Source: Ectocarpus siliculosus (lineage: Eukaryota; Sar; Phaeophyceae; Ectocarpales; Ectocarpaceae). From it: DNA of 64,000 nucleotides. The notes beneath the pieces were generated by a model that did not search any database, was not told the origin of the DNA, and was given only the letters and a program-made list of their open reading frames with translations. This document shows positions 1 through 11,303 of the stretch, piece after piece (the first letter of the stretch is position 1; every line of letters begins with the position of its first letter). The stretch lies in assembly GCA_000310025.1 (NCBI GenBank), contig FN648547.1, positions 48,286 through 112,285 on the forward strand, written 5' to 3'. The position numbers were made by a program, and so were the translations under genes.

Positions 1-2190
1 CTCCCTTGGGGGGGGGGGGGGGGGGGGGGGGGGGTGTACTCATAGTCGTGCATGCCGTAGTCGTTTGACCATTGACCTCGCATCCCTACAAAGCCGGGAC
101 GGAGCACGCCGGGTTCTCACCGGACCAGGAAAAAAAAAACTTGTTGGGACGTCCTTGTGTCCCAAGAGGTGTAAGGAATAAATCAAGTGGTGAACGCGAG
201 GAGCATACTTTAGGGGTGTTTTGTCTTTTTTCGCGTGGGCATGGGAGCGGCTGGAGTTGGGGTTTCTGGAGAAAAAAAAAACTTACGCTCGCCAAGGTAC
301 GCGATTTCGCTGTTGCACATCAGCTATAGCTGAGATACGAATGCATGTAAGCTTCCCATGACGTTTGGCATCTTGACTACCGCTGTTCGCTTTTGTCTGC
401 ATGGGCACGGGGGCGGGAGGACTTGTCTTCACATGGATTTATATGAAAACAATATGCCCGGTTTCTTCGCTCTTGGACATCACCTGTCATCCGAGTGCAG
501 CTTTCTTCTCGGCCGCCGTAGAAGTAATACTCCTGGTTTTATGGGGTTCGATCTAAAGTAGAACTGTGAGGTGCTTCGAAAAAAGCATTACAATCGTAGC
601 GAAATTATCGCGGCTGCACCCACGCCAACAACCTAGTTTTGTACGGCGACCTCACCATTTTCAATTTTTAGGGGCCGGCATGGATCATGTGATGGATTGG
701 ATTTGCTGAATTCGCACAAATGCTCTCATGGGCGCGGCCGATAGTCGGCTGACATTGCCACAACGTTCACGCTCTCTGGGCGGTCATGAAACCAGCTTCG
801 CAGACAAGAACCATCGCGGTTTTATCAAACACGAACAGTCACAACTTTGTGTTTCGGGGGGAGGGCTGAAATTGCTGTTAGCTGCTTCATATCGTACTGA
901 AAACTCTTGGCCCAACCTCAGGCGTTCAGCTCCCCCTACACCTGTCAAATGCGTTGGGACACGCACAGGCAGGTTGTCTACAGAGGCTTCTTCAACACAA
1001 ACGATATGTTGAACATTTTTTGTTGGGGTATTGCGCATAGATCGAACCACGTTTGTCGAGCACTCGGTTGTGCCCTGTTGTTCTCTCAACGGCCACCAAA
1101 CGGTCCACTACAGTGAACCTCAGCCGCTCTCTCTCGTAGACATCTGCATTCGTTAGACCCTACCAGCATTCTTACAAACGCGCCACCCAAAGCATGCCAT
1201 CATCCATATCACGTTTAGAGCGTTTGCTCACGGAAAATAACTACGGCTGCACCAGGTGTCGTTGCTCTCTCTACAAGGTTGCCCTCTCCCAAAATCTTAA
1301 GCAACGCCAGGAGAGTAGACACTCCCACTCCCCACTCCCAGCCGCGCGGGACAAAAAGCGAGGCGGGCCTATCCGGTGCATCTCTAACTCAACTGCACAA
1401 GCTTATCCTGCTACACATTCTTTTTTATGCGCGTTAGGCACCACTCCTTTCGCGCAAGAAAGCTTCGACCCCTACGCATTTTCAGTGCTGAATGCTGTTT
1501 CAACCCATGGCTCCGGCGTGCCATTCCCTGGAAAAACAGCCCTGCATGCTTGTGTAAAGCATTCCTTGCGAGCGAGTTGGACGCCCATCCCAGCCGCACC
1601 AAGCTTCTTTGCTGCGTCGAAGCAACACTGGGGGCGTGAGTGGTTACGAGGAACGGGGGTGCGAGGAAGTTAGTGCGCACCATCCCGCCTACCGCAAAAC
1701 ACGGTAACGTCGTATTGTCACAAGAAAAACTACAGAATAACGGCGCCTCCAAGAAAATACACAGCAGCCGCTCTTTCACGGCAATCAAAGGTTTTCTTGG
1801 GTATGGCATGGTTTACTCATGATGTGTGAAAGATTATGTAAGGATGCGTGCTTGCATTCTGCTCCCGAACCCTCAGTCAGTTCGCGGGGACTGATTGTTC
1901 GACTACACGTATGTATAATAATGCGTACAGCAGTAGTCTAGTGATGAGTGGGTTGAGTTTCGAGGCAAGCAGAGAGAGGTGCATGCATGTTGTGTGTACG
2001 TAAAGTCACTGCTGTAGGGCTTCGCTCAATGGTAAACGCATCCACAATTGGGCACGTCCACGGGCACCGAGGGCTGTCTACACTTTACAATCCAAACCTG
2101 ACCCATACCAGTATGGACTAGAAGACGTTGCAGTATCGTGCCCTATGCATCAGCAGTGATGCCTGTATCCGCGTTTGCTGCTATGCTTAC
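1..2190. other. Unassigned sequence, no recognisable gene
   Basis: The stretch opens with an uninterrupted run of 27 G at 8-34. Short open frames exist on both strands (for example about 1194-1673 plus and 1411-1809 minus), but none shows a domain, a repeated motif or a convincing splice pattern, and they overlap antisense to each other. I see no transposon termini here. Confidence 0.5.
8..34. repeat. Poly-G homopolymer (27 nt)
   Basis: Twenty-seven consecutive G residues. Such a run is prone to slippage and assembly error, so its length should not be trusted. Confidence 0.9.
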
Positions 2191-2544
2191 CTGATAGCGG
2201 AAGACATTGAACGTGACGCCAACACCACGCCTCTCCGCCGTAGCAGCCACATCCGCGTAGCTGACGCCAGCAATCGCCGCCGCATGGTAGACTCCACAGA
2301 GTCCAGGGTGCTCCTTGGCGGCTTGGGCGCGCTGATCGCGCGTCAATCCTGTTGGTAAGGCCGCTGGCGGCTCGTCGTGATTACATGACGCCGTTCCGAC
2401 CGCAACGGCAGCATCGAAGACAAATTCTCGGACGCGCGTGATATCATGCTCGTACGCCTCCTTGACCTGGGCAAGAATGGCATGGCCGTCTCCATCCGTG
2501 AACTCCTCAACGAGGGGAGTGCTGGGGTATGCGTTTGCTGCCAT
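2191..2544 (-). CDS. Possible first exon of an unidentified gene
   Basis: An ATG at 2544 opens 118 codons of mixed, protein-like composition with no low-complexity bias. The open frame reaches an excellent 5' splice site, CAG|GTAAGC, exactly after a complete codon (exon end at 2191, phase 0). Without splicing the frame runs only 15 further codons to a stop. The predicted peptide is acidic near its N-terminus, Ala-rich, with scattered Cys, and has no signal peptide or membrane segment. I recognise no family. No downstream exon could be identified on the minus strand. It could be a host gene exon, a gag-like remnant or a chance frame; the donor site is the main reason to list it. Confidence 0.3.
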
Positions 2545-2885
2545 TGGCTATCGTAGTGTGGCGTTGGACAGGAGGAGTGGAAGCGGAAGAGGATATCGGC
2601 GCGATGTGCGGCACGTGCTCGCTGCAGCCCAGCAGGTTCAACAGCGAAGTTGCGCCGCGTCGATCGGCGCTTGGTCAGAAAGCGCTACCAGGGCCCGACT
2701 CGAAGAAGCACCTTGCCCACCAATGAAAGGAGGCTCCGTGCAACGTAGGGCTTTGGTTTGAACGTCTCGCGTTCCCTCTAGAGGAATATCTTGAATTCCT
2801 CCTTTTCCTCCTTTTCGTGCCCCTTTTACCACGCTTGCCCCAGTTGTTCTCTAAAGCGCTATCAAATGTCCCCTCGATTTTCTTG

Positions 2886-2946
2886 GTCTAAAAGCCCTAT
2901 CAAATGTCCCCTCGATTTTAGGGGACATTTGATAGGGCTTTTAGAC
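2886..2946. repeat. Perfect 27-bp foldback with 7-nt loop
   Basis: The arms 2886-2912 and 2920-2946 are exact reverse complements around the loop CGATTTT. A third, direct copy of most of the left arm lies just upstream at 2853-2881 (one base differs, GCGC for GCCC). It could be a miniature foldback transposon, the fused termini of a TIR element, or a small-RNA precursor. Confidence 0.85.
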
Positions 2947-4620
2947 TTGAGTCGGCTCCGGCGGGCGCTGTTCTCTCCCTTGCACACCGGCCACGGACTG
3001 TCCATCATTGCCCAATCAGAGGGCGATTTTTTTTCTTTTTTTTTTATCTTTTTCGCGATAATTTCTCAGCCCTGATTTTTAGGTGCGTGGTAAGGGGGTT
3101 AAGCTACCCCTGGTGCCAAGAGCTCGTTCTGTGGCAATATAACGAGTTACGATGATTTTTAAATATCGAACGATAGCTAACATTACCATCTACCCCGTAA
3201 CTCAAAATAAAAAGAAGGAAAATCGTTATTAGTGACAAGGTACAGCGGTAGTCGTTTGCCCAAGTTGAAGATGGAATATTGAGGGAAAACACGGCCCGGA
3301 GGGTATTAACGGCTACCTTGAATACTAGTGATTGCGCTCGTTCTACTGCTTCCCAGAACTTCTCCTTTGGCACAAACAATGATGATGGTACTAGTGAGCG
3401 TTTAGAATAAAAAATATATGTACATGCTTACCCGGGGACAAAAACGAAGAATCCCCTGGTTTTCGTTTGGCTGTTTATAGACAAAATAAGAAAGAGGAAG
3501 CAACAGCATTAACAATGCCACGCGACGGGAGGTAGCTTTACCCACCATCTGTCTCGTACAAGGTTAGATGCCATGGGGTATCGTGGGTGTGGAGAAAAAA
3601 AGGTTGCAACTGCCCTCCCCCGCACGGAACAGCCCGGAAAAGCCGCGCAGCCTTGTTCTGATCGTCAGTCCGTTCACCGCTTGTCACGATCGGCATTTCT
3701 CCTCGAGCACCCAACGAGCCGGCCCGTTTATAGCTTGCCGGCGAGCAGAGTCTTCTGGCTACAAATAATGGCCATGGTCTCGGTGGTAGGGTGCCGATAG
3801 CCCCTCTATGAGCAGTGTGCAGCAGGTCGTGTCGTACACTTGCTTTGCAGCGGCCTCGCGGCAAACTCCTTGAACTCCTTGCCTCTTTGATTTTGATTTT
3901 GATAGAAAAAGTCCCCTGGGACTTCTTCCCAGACAGAGGAACTTCTAAAAATCGCAGGGCGTCGTCAGGAGGTAGCAGGTATTCGACCAATCAGATCTCG
4001 ATTTTGATTCGATTTTTTTGTTGGAATATTTGGCACTACCGTAGCTTCAACATTAGGTAGTCAGTTTGACTAGTTCAAACATTGTCAATGTCGCTATGTC
4101 ATGTAGGTAAAATTCCGTATGGTCTGTCATACTCGGAATATGGAGACATGGTTGATGTTCTGTGTTTCATATCCAGAAATAATCTGCATAGCCTAGATTT
4201 CCAGAAATATGTCAAAGTGCAAGTAGCTCAGACTTGCGTGCTCGGAAATATATATGCATCGGGTAGTTGTCGCAAGTGCCTCTGACTTGTGTGTATGAAA
4301 GAATATGTACCGCCGCAAGTAACTCAGACTTGCGTGCTTGAATGAATGAATATTTGTCTGCGCTCAGCAGTCGAATTTGGAAAGTACATTATTAGTTCAA
4401 TTGTTGAAGCTGTATTCTGTGGTTTGTCGTACGTCAGTGCAAGTAATCACTTGTGCGTGCAAGTACAATACTTGATGTGCATACGTGGCACAAGTTCGAG
4501 AGCATGGTGTTGAAGTCATCTTTCCAGAAACGTATCGTAGCTTACCAGTACCGTATTCTGAACACGTGTGATTGGTCGACGTTGTCGGATAGGTGTGATT
4601 CCATGATTTGTACTCGCCCC

Positions 4621-4735
4621 ATCCTCTCACTCTGCTTCTCTGGGGGTTCTCCAACCCTCTGCTTCTTTGGGGTTTCTCAACCTCTCTACTTCTCCGGGGT
4701 TCACTACCCCTCTGTTTCTCTACATTCTTTCTGGT
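4621..4735 (+). repeat. Short tandem repeat of about 27 bp, four diverged copies
   Basis: Copies share a core of the form CTCTGCTTCTCTGGGGTTCTC followed by AACC or ACC. Units drift by substitutions but keep the CTTCT-GGGG-TTC order. Confidence 0.6.
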
Positions 4736-5639
4736 CTCCACTGATCAAGTAATTACATTTCCACCACACCATCTTCTTCTCCTTCGGACCTTCCTGCGTA
4801 CTCAGAGCCAAGCCTCTCGTACTAAAGGGTCCAGCGGCACAACAAGTGAGTTGGCACGCCGCGCTGCAGCCGTACAGGACACGTACAGGCTTACACGCAG
4901 CACTTGAGTTTTTGCCTTTGACCTGTGACTATAAGATTGCACAATCGGGTGCTCTGCTTATGTACATCACTGGTCATTGCTGCATACGCACGTTCTACTT
5001 GCGCGACACACTGCGGAGAGAGCACGCACCAACTCAAGAGTAAATTAGGACTACCCTTTTTGACGACAAACAACAACACCTCTTCGAGAGCCGATACGGG
5101 TCGTCAACACCCACAAGCCTACATCCCCAAGATTTTTTTCGATTTTGATTTCGGCACTTCGTTAACATACGCCCTTAGCGGCTGGAAAAAAGCAAATCGA
5201 GAAAGGCTGGGATATCGTACGCCACCTTGGCGCCGAACGCTGTAGAGGGCTTAGTTTTTTTCCAGCTGGAGTAAACTTGTGCTTAAACGATCGGCATGGT
5301 CCATGACAACAAGAAAAAAAAAAGAAGGCATTCCCCGATATTGTTGGCAAGATATGAATTTTTATGCCAGGTGGTCGTTAACACTCGGGTGGCCTTTAAT
5401 ACCCGCCGCTACTCAACACCTCCAAAACACGTGTCGAGGAATACTTGGGATTGTTGAGATACGGGACCCCCATTGACCGTAGCGTAAGCAGCAACAATCA
5501 CTCCACTCAATCTACAGGCGTCGAGAACGAACCAACGCAAGCTCGCGATATAACAACGCGTCGTTCTGGGCCCGACGCAGAGCCTCGTCAGATATTTCCG
5601 CCGAAGATAGGAAATTGTAGAGCATTCTAACTGCAGATC

Positions 5640-6531
5640 CAGGCGCGCGATCGACCACGCTCACGATGAAGAGGAAAACAAGTGTTCCCGCAACGCCGCC
5701 CTGACGTTCGCCCGCCGCCTGCCGCCGGTTCGCTGCTTGTACGACTCCAACCGCGACCAGATGCCGACACGGGCCTCCACGTGGAGCGGCAGGGCCGCGG
5801 CCGGGCAAGCAGGGCGAGGTCGGGCGGCGACACCCTCGACACCACGCACGAGGTCTACGGCGCGATCGGTGGCGAGCTCGACGGCTCGCCCCTCGACGCG
5901 GAGCGGGTCACGTACTCCCGCGAGGCGTCGAGCGGTATCCTCGTCGCGAGGGACAGGGACAGGCACCCGCGGCGACCCCCCCGCTGACGAGACTGAGCTC
6001 GCTCCTCTCCGCGGGCTGGTGAACGGCCTGAGGGAGGAGCTGCAGCGGGAGCGCGACGAGGCTGCCGGCGATTGCAAGGGCCTTCAAGCATGGATCGACG
6101 ACCTGATCGCCACCCAAGCAGCAGGACCTGGCCTTTAGGGGGAGGTGCAACTGGTGGGCACAACCGCCCCACCACCGGCCTCTCGGGGCCCCGCTGTACC
6201 CAGCGCCGAGGCTGCTAAGGCTGCGGCAAAGGATAGGGCGCGGATGCAGGGGGACCTCCGCCGGGTAAAAGCGTGGCTCATCCTCGGACGGCCTCCGGCA
6301 GTTGCAAAACTGTCGGAGCCGGAGTGGCAATCCTTGCCTCGTAAAGGCGTTGTGGTGAAACAGAAAGTGGCGGCATCGCTCGACACGCTCTCACACTTCC
6401 GGGTCGAAGACCGTGGTCGCAGCGTTGGCCACGGCAACGGGGGAGGGTGCGGAGGAGAGGCGCGTGCCGCCGTCGAGGGCGGCGCGAGGCCCACAGCCGC
6501 TGATTTCTTCACCCACGGGAAAGACAAATAG
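5640..6531 (+). pseudogene. gag remnant of YR element 1
   Basis: The frame near 5670-5765 is conserved with element 2 through mostly silent changes, which supports coding. Coding then moves between frames at a C-run (about 5975). A coiled-coil-like segment rich in Leu, Glu and Arg lies at 6000-6110, followed by an in-frame TAG (6136-6138). The final stretch (6145-6531) contains a Trp-Leu-Ile-Leu segment and ends in the peptide FFTHGKDK before a UAG. Element 2 carries a CCCH zinc finger just before that ending; here it has been deleted between about 6390 and 6420. A Gag (particle or RNA-binding) role is inferred from position and from the CCCH Gag of element 3. Confidence 0.5.
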
Positions 6532-8011
6532 AAGTGCGGGCTCTCCCTCGTGGCGGGGGGGGCCTACCTCGGTTGGCAGCGCACATGCGGCCAAATCGAA
6601 CGGCAGCACGCCGGTCTACACGAGGTTGGCCCAGGGCAATCAGCAGGTTCAGGACCTGGGACAGGTAGGACAGGATTCTGTCACCGACGTCTTGGCATCC
6701 AGCACCTCGAGCACTCAGTTGTCTAGAGCTTGCACGTCAGGCTTCAACTCTTGGTGCACGTTTCGGAGGCTGACGGAGAAGCCCAAGTTTTTAGGGCAAC
6801 GTGCCAGGGACCTTCATGTGTGGGAGTTGATAGACTTCGTAGCCGTAGCCTGGTGTTTCGAGTCTGAGGGTAACCTAGCGAGTACAATACCAGGAAAACT
6901 CACGGCTGTGCAACATTTTCATACTTGTAGGCTGGAAGCTTCGGTCGAACTAGACTTGTCGTCTCCGATGTTGAAATGTGCGCTAAGGGGGATGGCGAGG
7001 AACCACGTGGCTATGGGGACGGTACGCCGTGTGCGCCTGCCTGTGTTATGGCGTATGCCGCTGGACGGGGAAAGCCCAAGGCAGAACTGGGGGGAAGGGG
7101 GCAGAGTGATGTGGCTGTGTCTGTGCCTGTCCTATCTCTTCATCACACGGTCTGATGAGGAGTTCGCGAATGACGCGGGCAGGGTGCATGAGGCACACCG
7201 TCTTACGAGGGCGGACAAATCATTGTTTGCCGACGGGACGCAACTAGACTTTAGTCGCTGTGGTAGAGCAGACCGTGTCGAAATGAGGTGTAGAGGGCAC
7301 AAGGCCGATCAAGAGCAGAAAGGCAACATACGGGTTCGTACACGAGACGAAGTCACCGGACCGCAGTCAGGTGTGAGAGCACGCGGCGGCGCGTTGGCTC
7401 TTGTGGTGGAGCTATTGTCGTGTCATGCGACGTTGCCTGACTCCGCTTCGTTGGCTCCGTACCGTAGTGGAAGAGCAGTGAGAGTAGTGAAGTATAGTGC
7501 TGCCCTCCGTGCAGTAAGAGAAGTGGTAGCGAAGTTGGGGCGTAACCCCCAGGAGTACGCGTTGCACTCGTTGCGAATTGGAGACGCGACGGCTCTTGCA
7601 TCGGGCGGAGACATCGCAGAACGAGTGATTCAGAGAGAATGGAAGTGGAGGTCGAATGCCTACAAGCCGTATGCGCGAAACAATGTAGAGGATTCGCGGC
7701 GAGTGTCACGGAACTTGCAGACGGCAGCAGGATCGTATCGAGACAGCCGGGGGAGGGGAACGTATGGGGAACGCATTGTTGACTTATTCGGTAGTCGTCC
7801 AGAAACTGACCTCGATGTGGGTGTTGTAGAATGGTGTGTACCATTTGAGGACTTGGTCAGTTTTGGGACTCCTGCAGTTGCAGTCGTCGTAGTCCCCCGG
7901 CTAGTATTTATGGGGAGAGAGATGGATTTGTCACAGTTGACGCCGGCCTTCGCAGCTAACGCGGCCGGAGAGAAGATGAGCGTTTCGTGCGTCTCTCTCC
8001 CCAACACGTAG
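6413..8011 (+). pseudogene. Tyrosine recombinase of YR element 1, frame-shifted from gag
   Basis: Recombinase similarity begins around 6660. Seen in order are the N-terminal SAM-like region (Trp at the FNSWCTF segment), the first catalytic Arg in LFITRSDEEF, the box II HSLRIGDAT (7568-7594), the REWKWRS segment and the nucleophile Tyr in YKPYARNN. The copy is continuous to 8011, but its 5' part reads gag sequence out of frame: an 11-nt deletion near 6725 moved the recombinase into another frame. Element 2 and element 3 have HSLRIGGAT/HSLRIGAAT and REGKW/REGRW at the same places, so G-to-D in box II and G-to-W here probably weaken or abolish activity. The C-terminal 60 residues overlap repeat B1. 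Family role: integration of circular intermediates without a DDE integrase. Confidence 0.65.
6529..6564 (+). promoter_or_regulatory. UAG plus downstream hairpin (possible readthrough signal), copy 1
   Basis: The gag stop UAG (6529-6531) is followed by a 7-nt spacer and a stem GGCTCTCCC (6539-6547) that pairs with GGGGGGGCC (6556-6564) through a TCGTGGC loop, with G-U pairs allowed. The same arrangement occurs in elements 2 and 3. This copy has one extra G and AAG in place of GGG after the UAG, and the downstream frame is broken, so it is probably non-functional. Confidence 0.5.
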
Positions 8012-8632
8012 CCTAGAAACCAAAGAAATAATGAAGCAATTCGAAAGAAAACAAAATAAAAGGAAGGTTTGTTCGAAGAGCAGATAGAATAAACTGGTGT
8101 TTATTTTGTAACAGTCGAATTAGAATTTGGCTTCATTTCCTATCGGAAACCCAGGGTCACGGTGTTTGGATTTATTATTGAAGTCTATAGCTGGGGATGT
8201 CATTCCGTGATCGAGTCCACGCAGGGGCTGTAGCAAAGTCGGGTAACGTGTGAGAGCTACATAGCGCGTGGAGCAACGGAAGGACAGCAGCAGCCGCCTA
8301 ACGCAGTAGCGGCGGCAGCTTAGAAAATCCCGCCCTCCCATCCCTTTTCTTTCGAAGGTGGGGGCATAAGTTCGGGAGTATTCGGTATCTAGTCGGGTGT
8401 TGTAGAATGGTGTGTACCATTTGAGGACTTGGTCAGTTTTGGGACTCCTGCGGTTGCAGTCGTAGTCCCCCGGCTAGTATTTATGGGGAGAGAGATGGAT
8501 TTGTAACAGTTGACGCCGGCCTTCGCAGCTAACGCAGCCGGAGAGACGATGAGCGTTTCGTGCGTCTCTCTCCCCAACACGTAGCCTAGAAACCGAAGAA
8601 ATAATGAAGCAATTCGAAAGAAAACAAAATAT
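7819..8632 (+). repeat. Split direct repeats B1 (7819-8058), A2 (8059-8394), B2 (8395-8632) of element 1
   Basis: B1 and B2 are near-identical copies of about 239 bp, both ending in GAAAGAAAACAAAATA. The intervening A2 matches A2 of element 2 (29397-29732) and its left 262 bp match A1 of element 2 (23697-23958). A B1-A2-B2 order at the 3' end is the known hallmark of PAT/Ngaro-type YR retrotransposons. Confidence 0.8.
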
Positions 8633-8636
8633 AGTA

Positions 8637-9163
8637 ATGATTTATTTATGAGTTGACGTTCTCCGAAATCTCATCCAATGAGCTGCGTGATTCTTTAGAG
8701 ATCACAGTCCCTTGATGTCCCTTGCGTAGACGCGCCCGGATGCACGATATTTAGCCGTACTTTACGGTGCTGTAACTCGGCTCGCCCTTGGAGTCTAGAG
8801 CTCGCGACAGGGGCGCTGTGGTCTCGAGAGTGGCACGCCCACGCCGGCGAAGACGGCCGAAAAAATTGTTTGAACCCCATTTAAAAACAATTAAAACCGA
8901 TTTACCGCACCGCAACGTCTAGCTCAATGACTGAAATAGTGGTTGCGTGCATTCACCGTACTCTACTCTCGCTTTTGGAGTTTCGAGCTCGCGACGGGGG
9001 CGATGCGATCCAGAGACTGGCCCGCTGCAGCAGGCAACAACCGGCGAAAAAAAAAGAATCAAGGCGACCGCGAACTGATGCACCGCAAAAAAACGTCTTG
9101 CTTTTAGAGTGCAACAATGGTTGAACTCTTGCGTCTCAGGCCTCCGACATAATTGTAGTTAAG
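8637..9163 (+). repeat. Dispersed repeat X, forward copy
   Basis: About 525 bp that reappear as a reverse complement at 22883-23414, highly similar throughout. It starts within two bases of the end of element 1 repeat B2. No open frame of note and no internal terminal repeats are visible. Confidence 0.85.
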
Positions 9164-9945
9164 TCTATACTCACAGGATGGTCGTCGTGACGTGATACAT
9201 TTCTTGTTATTAGTATAGGAAAAAAAATAAAAAAGATGGCTCGATTTTTGTATTTCTACAGCAGTATGGACCAGACGCCGACTGTACATAGAAGTCGTAC
9301 GAGTGTCGACTAAGTGGTGCTGTCACATCATCTTCCACGCCCTTCTGCCAGGGCTGGTTTGTTGATCGGACTCTTGTAGGTCGAGATACAGCAGTGGGAT
9401 TCTCGGGTTGTGGAGGCAAAAGTGAACCAGAGCAAAAAATTGCATGCATAGCTCGATTACTGCTGTGGTTTTGCTACAGCAGTATGGACTAGACGCCGAA
9501 CGACGTCCGCGTACTACGGCAACGACCTAACTGGACGGGATACTTCCTGCCACGGGGAACCATAATACAATGCGATGCAAACATCCGTTCGTGTGTCGCG
9601 CGGCTGCCTCATGTGTCGACGACAGGTACACGTAAAGCTCTCGCCATGTTGTCGTTACCGCGCAGGAGGACCCCTCGGAGATCTTCCACATGGTGCTACA
9701 ACGACAGCAGTACAACTAGCTGTACATAAATGTCGTAGGAGAGTGGAGTTGTGCTGTCACGGCATCTCCCGCGCACTCTCCTACCGGTGCTTGTGTCGAT
9801 TGGAGTCTTGTAGGCCGAAATACAAGGTTGCGCTCCCGGGTTGTGGAAGCAAACCTGCCTGCAACAACAACAGAGAAGGCGGTGTTCTATTTACTACTAC
9901 AGTATCCCGCTCAACTTTGTTTTTTTGCGGCATGTGGTTGCATAT
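9164..9945 (+). repeat. Dispersed repeat RepA, copy 1
   Basis: About 780 bp that recur in the same orientation at 22085-22882. It starts ATA|CTCACAGGATGG and ends GTGGTTGC|ATA in both copies. It contains two diverged internal copies of a ~140-bp unit starting at CTGTACATA (about 9283 and 9720). No protein domain was seen in any frame. Confidence 0.8.
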
Positions 9946-10183
9946 TTCTTTGTCACTGCCGGAATAGACCGCTGGATCTTTACAGTCCATCTTTCGCATT
10001 TATTATTTTACCCCGAACGACGCAGGACGGGTCGACCTTCATCATTGTTGTTGTTGTTGTTTCCACATTAAAACCCGTTCCGATCTCTCTCTACCCAGTA
10101 CCTTCATATGTCCGTACTAATCCAACACTTGACGCTGTCGATTCCCGTGGTCACAGGCTAACTTACACTAAAAAGGTACGCCG
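9946..10183 (+). other. Leader preceding the gypsy gag
   Basis: 10040-10180 holds a GTT microsatellite and a ~140-bp block found again at 51735-51890. A possible primer-binding site begins TGGTCACAGG at about 10149 in both copies, but the matching tRNA was not identified. No 5' LTR could be found upstream. Confidence 0.4.
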
Positions 10184-11303
10184 TTGTTGCGCAAACGTGT
10201 TCGTGCTGCTGTCGTTGACGGTCAAACCACCAACCGTGCCACGCTGGAATTTCTTGATGCCACCTTCCAACAGGTAGAAAACCATCTGCGCAAGGAACCG
10301 GCCGGGCCGTCGACGTACGCGTTCTTCATCCAGAAATTGGCGGCTGCCTGGGACACTCAAGACAAGAGCTCGGGGATTGATCGTCTTCGTAGTTTTGGCG
10401 TGTCCACCGGCGAGACTTACGGAGAATACATTCGTCACTATAAGGCTCTGGCCATGACCGTCATGGTTTCTCACCTCGCGTTCAAGCCTTCGGATGCGCA
10501 AGTGCAGATAGCTGTTCGAGACTCCATGTTGAAGCAGTTTTCCGTAGTGTCTGGACAGGTGTACAAGGATGAGCAGCTCTCCATGGAAGCCCCTTTTGGG
10601 CGACATGCTTCGTGCTTGGACGATATGTGGGATGTGTTGACAAGCGGGCATTCGCGCACACGCCGGCGGTACATGGGGACGATTTTTTTCGGTGTCTTCC
10701 ACGAATGCTAGGAGTTCGTCTGCTGTTTCGCGTGCTGTAGCTTCTTCGGCGTTGCATTCGTCGGTGACCCCTTCGTGGAGCCGAGGTTCTTCGGCTGCGG
10801 TGATGAGTGTTGACCCTCTGCCTAATGATGATCGGGACCCTTTTCTTTTGCACTACAGCGACTGGCCGTTGCAAGGACACTTTCAAGAGGTGTACAATGT
10901 CGCTAGTGAGATGGCTCTAACCAAGAATGATCCGCCATTGTTCACCCCCTTGGTCTCAGCTGAAGACCGCCGCAACGCGCTTCGGCTGTACAAGGGCAAG
11001 TGCCTCAACTGCTTAGGCGAAGATCACTCCTTCAAATCCTGTACTCGTGGTTTCATTAACGCCACAGGCCTGCTTAACAATGACATCGAGCTCTGCATGG
11101 AAAAAGATCCCGCACTTTGGAGTCGGTGGAAAAAGCGCATGACCTCGTATAGACGCCCTACAGGACGCAACCCACCCCGTAGTCACTCCTCCGGACGAGC
11201 CCGCCGCTCATTTGACACATCGGACATGAAACAGTCCTCACACACAGAACCCTCGTCGGAGACTTCCACTTCGGCTAAGAGGGGCTGGAAGGGTAAGAAA
11301 TGA
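10184..11303 (+). pseudogene. Ty3/gypsy gag with CCHC zinc knuckle, frameshifted
   Basis: The capsid-like part (10184-10690) is helical, with Trp, Tyr and His residues typical of gypsy Gag. It shifts frame at the seven-T run just after 10680 into the frame that continues to the TGA at 11301-11303. The second part carries a textbook zinc knuckle, CxxC-x4-H-x4-C, at 11001-11042 (CLNCLGEDHSFKSC). A basic, Ser-rich tail follows. Gag forms the particle and the knuckle binds the element RNA. The single frameshift is in a homopolymer and could be a sequencing error or a mutation. Confidence 0.8.

Larger units (their letters stand above)
2545..5436. other. Non-coding stretch with short repeats
   Basis: No gene is supported. 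It holds the 2886-2946 foldback, two near-identical 23-nt units around 4220 and 4316, and a pyrimidine-rich tandem repeat at about 4621-4735. Runs of AT-rich low complexity flank 3000-3100 and 5130-5330. Confidence 0.5.
5437..8632 (+). mobile_element. YR element 1: 5'-truncated, RT-less DIRS/PAT-type element
   Basis: From 5437 the sequence aligns base by base with element 2 (from about 26685). In order it holds a broken gag region, a UAG-hairpin cassette, a tyrosine-recombinase frame and the 3' repeat set B1-A2-B2. There is no RT or RNase H between gag and recombinase. The 5' A1 repeat present in element 2 is missing, so this copy is truncated on the left or disrupted by later events. Relative to element 2 it has lost the Gag zinc finger and about 11 nt near the start of the recombinase, and has gained small insertions (for example a 6-nt GTAGCC duplication near 6840). 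Confidence 0.7.

Noticed and set aside
9164-9945. RepA as a Helitron
   Set aside because: The right end lacks the CTRR terminus with a preceding hairpin and the left end does not begin with TC.
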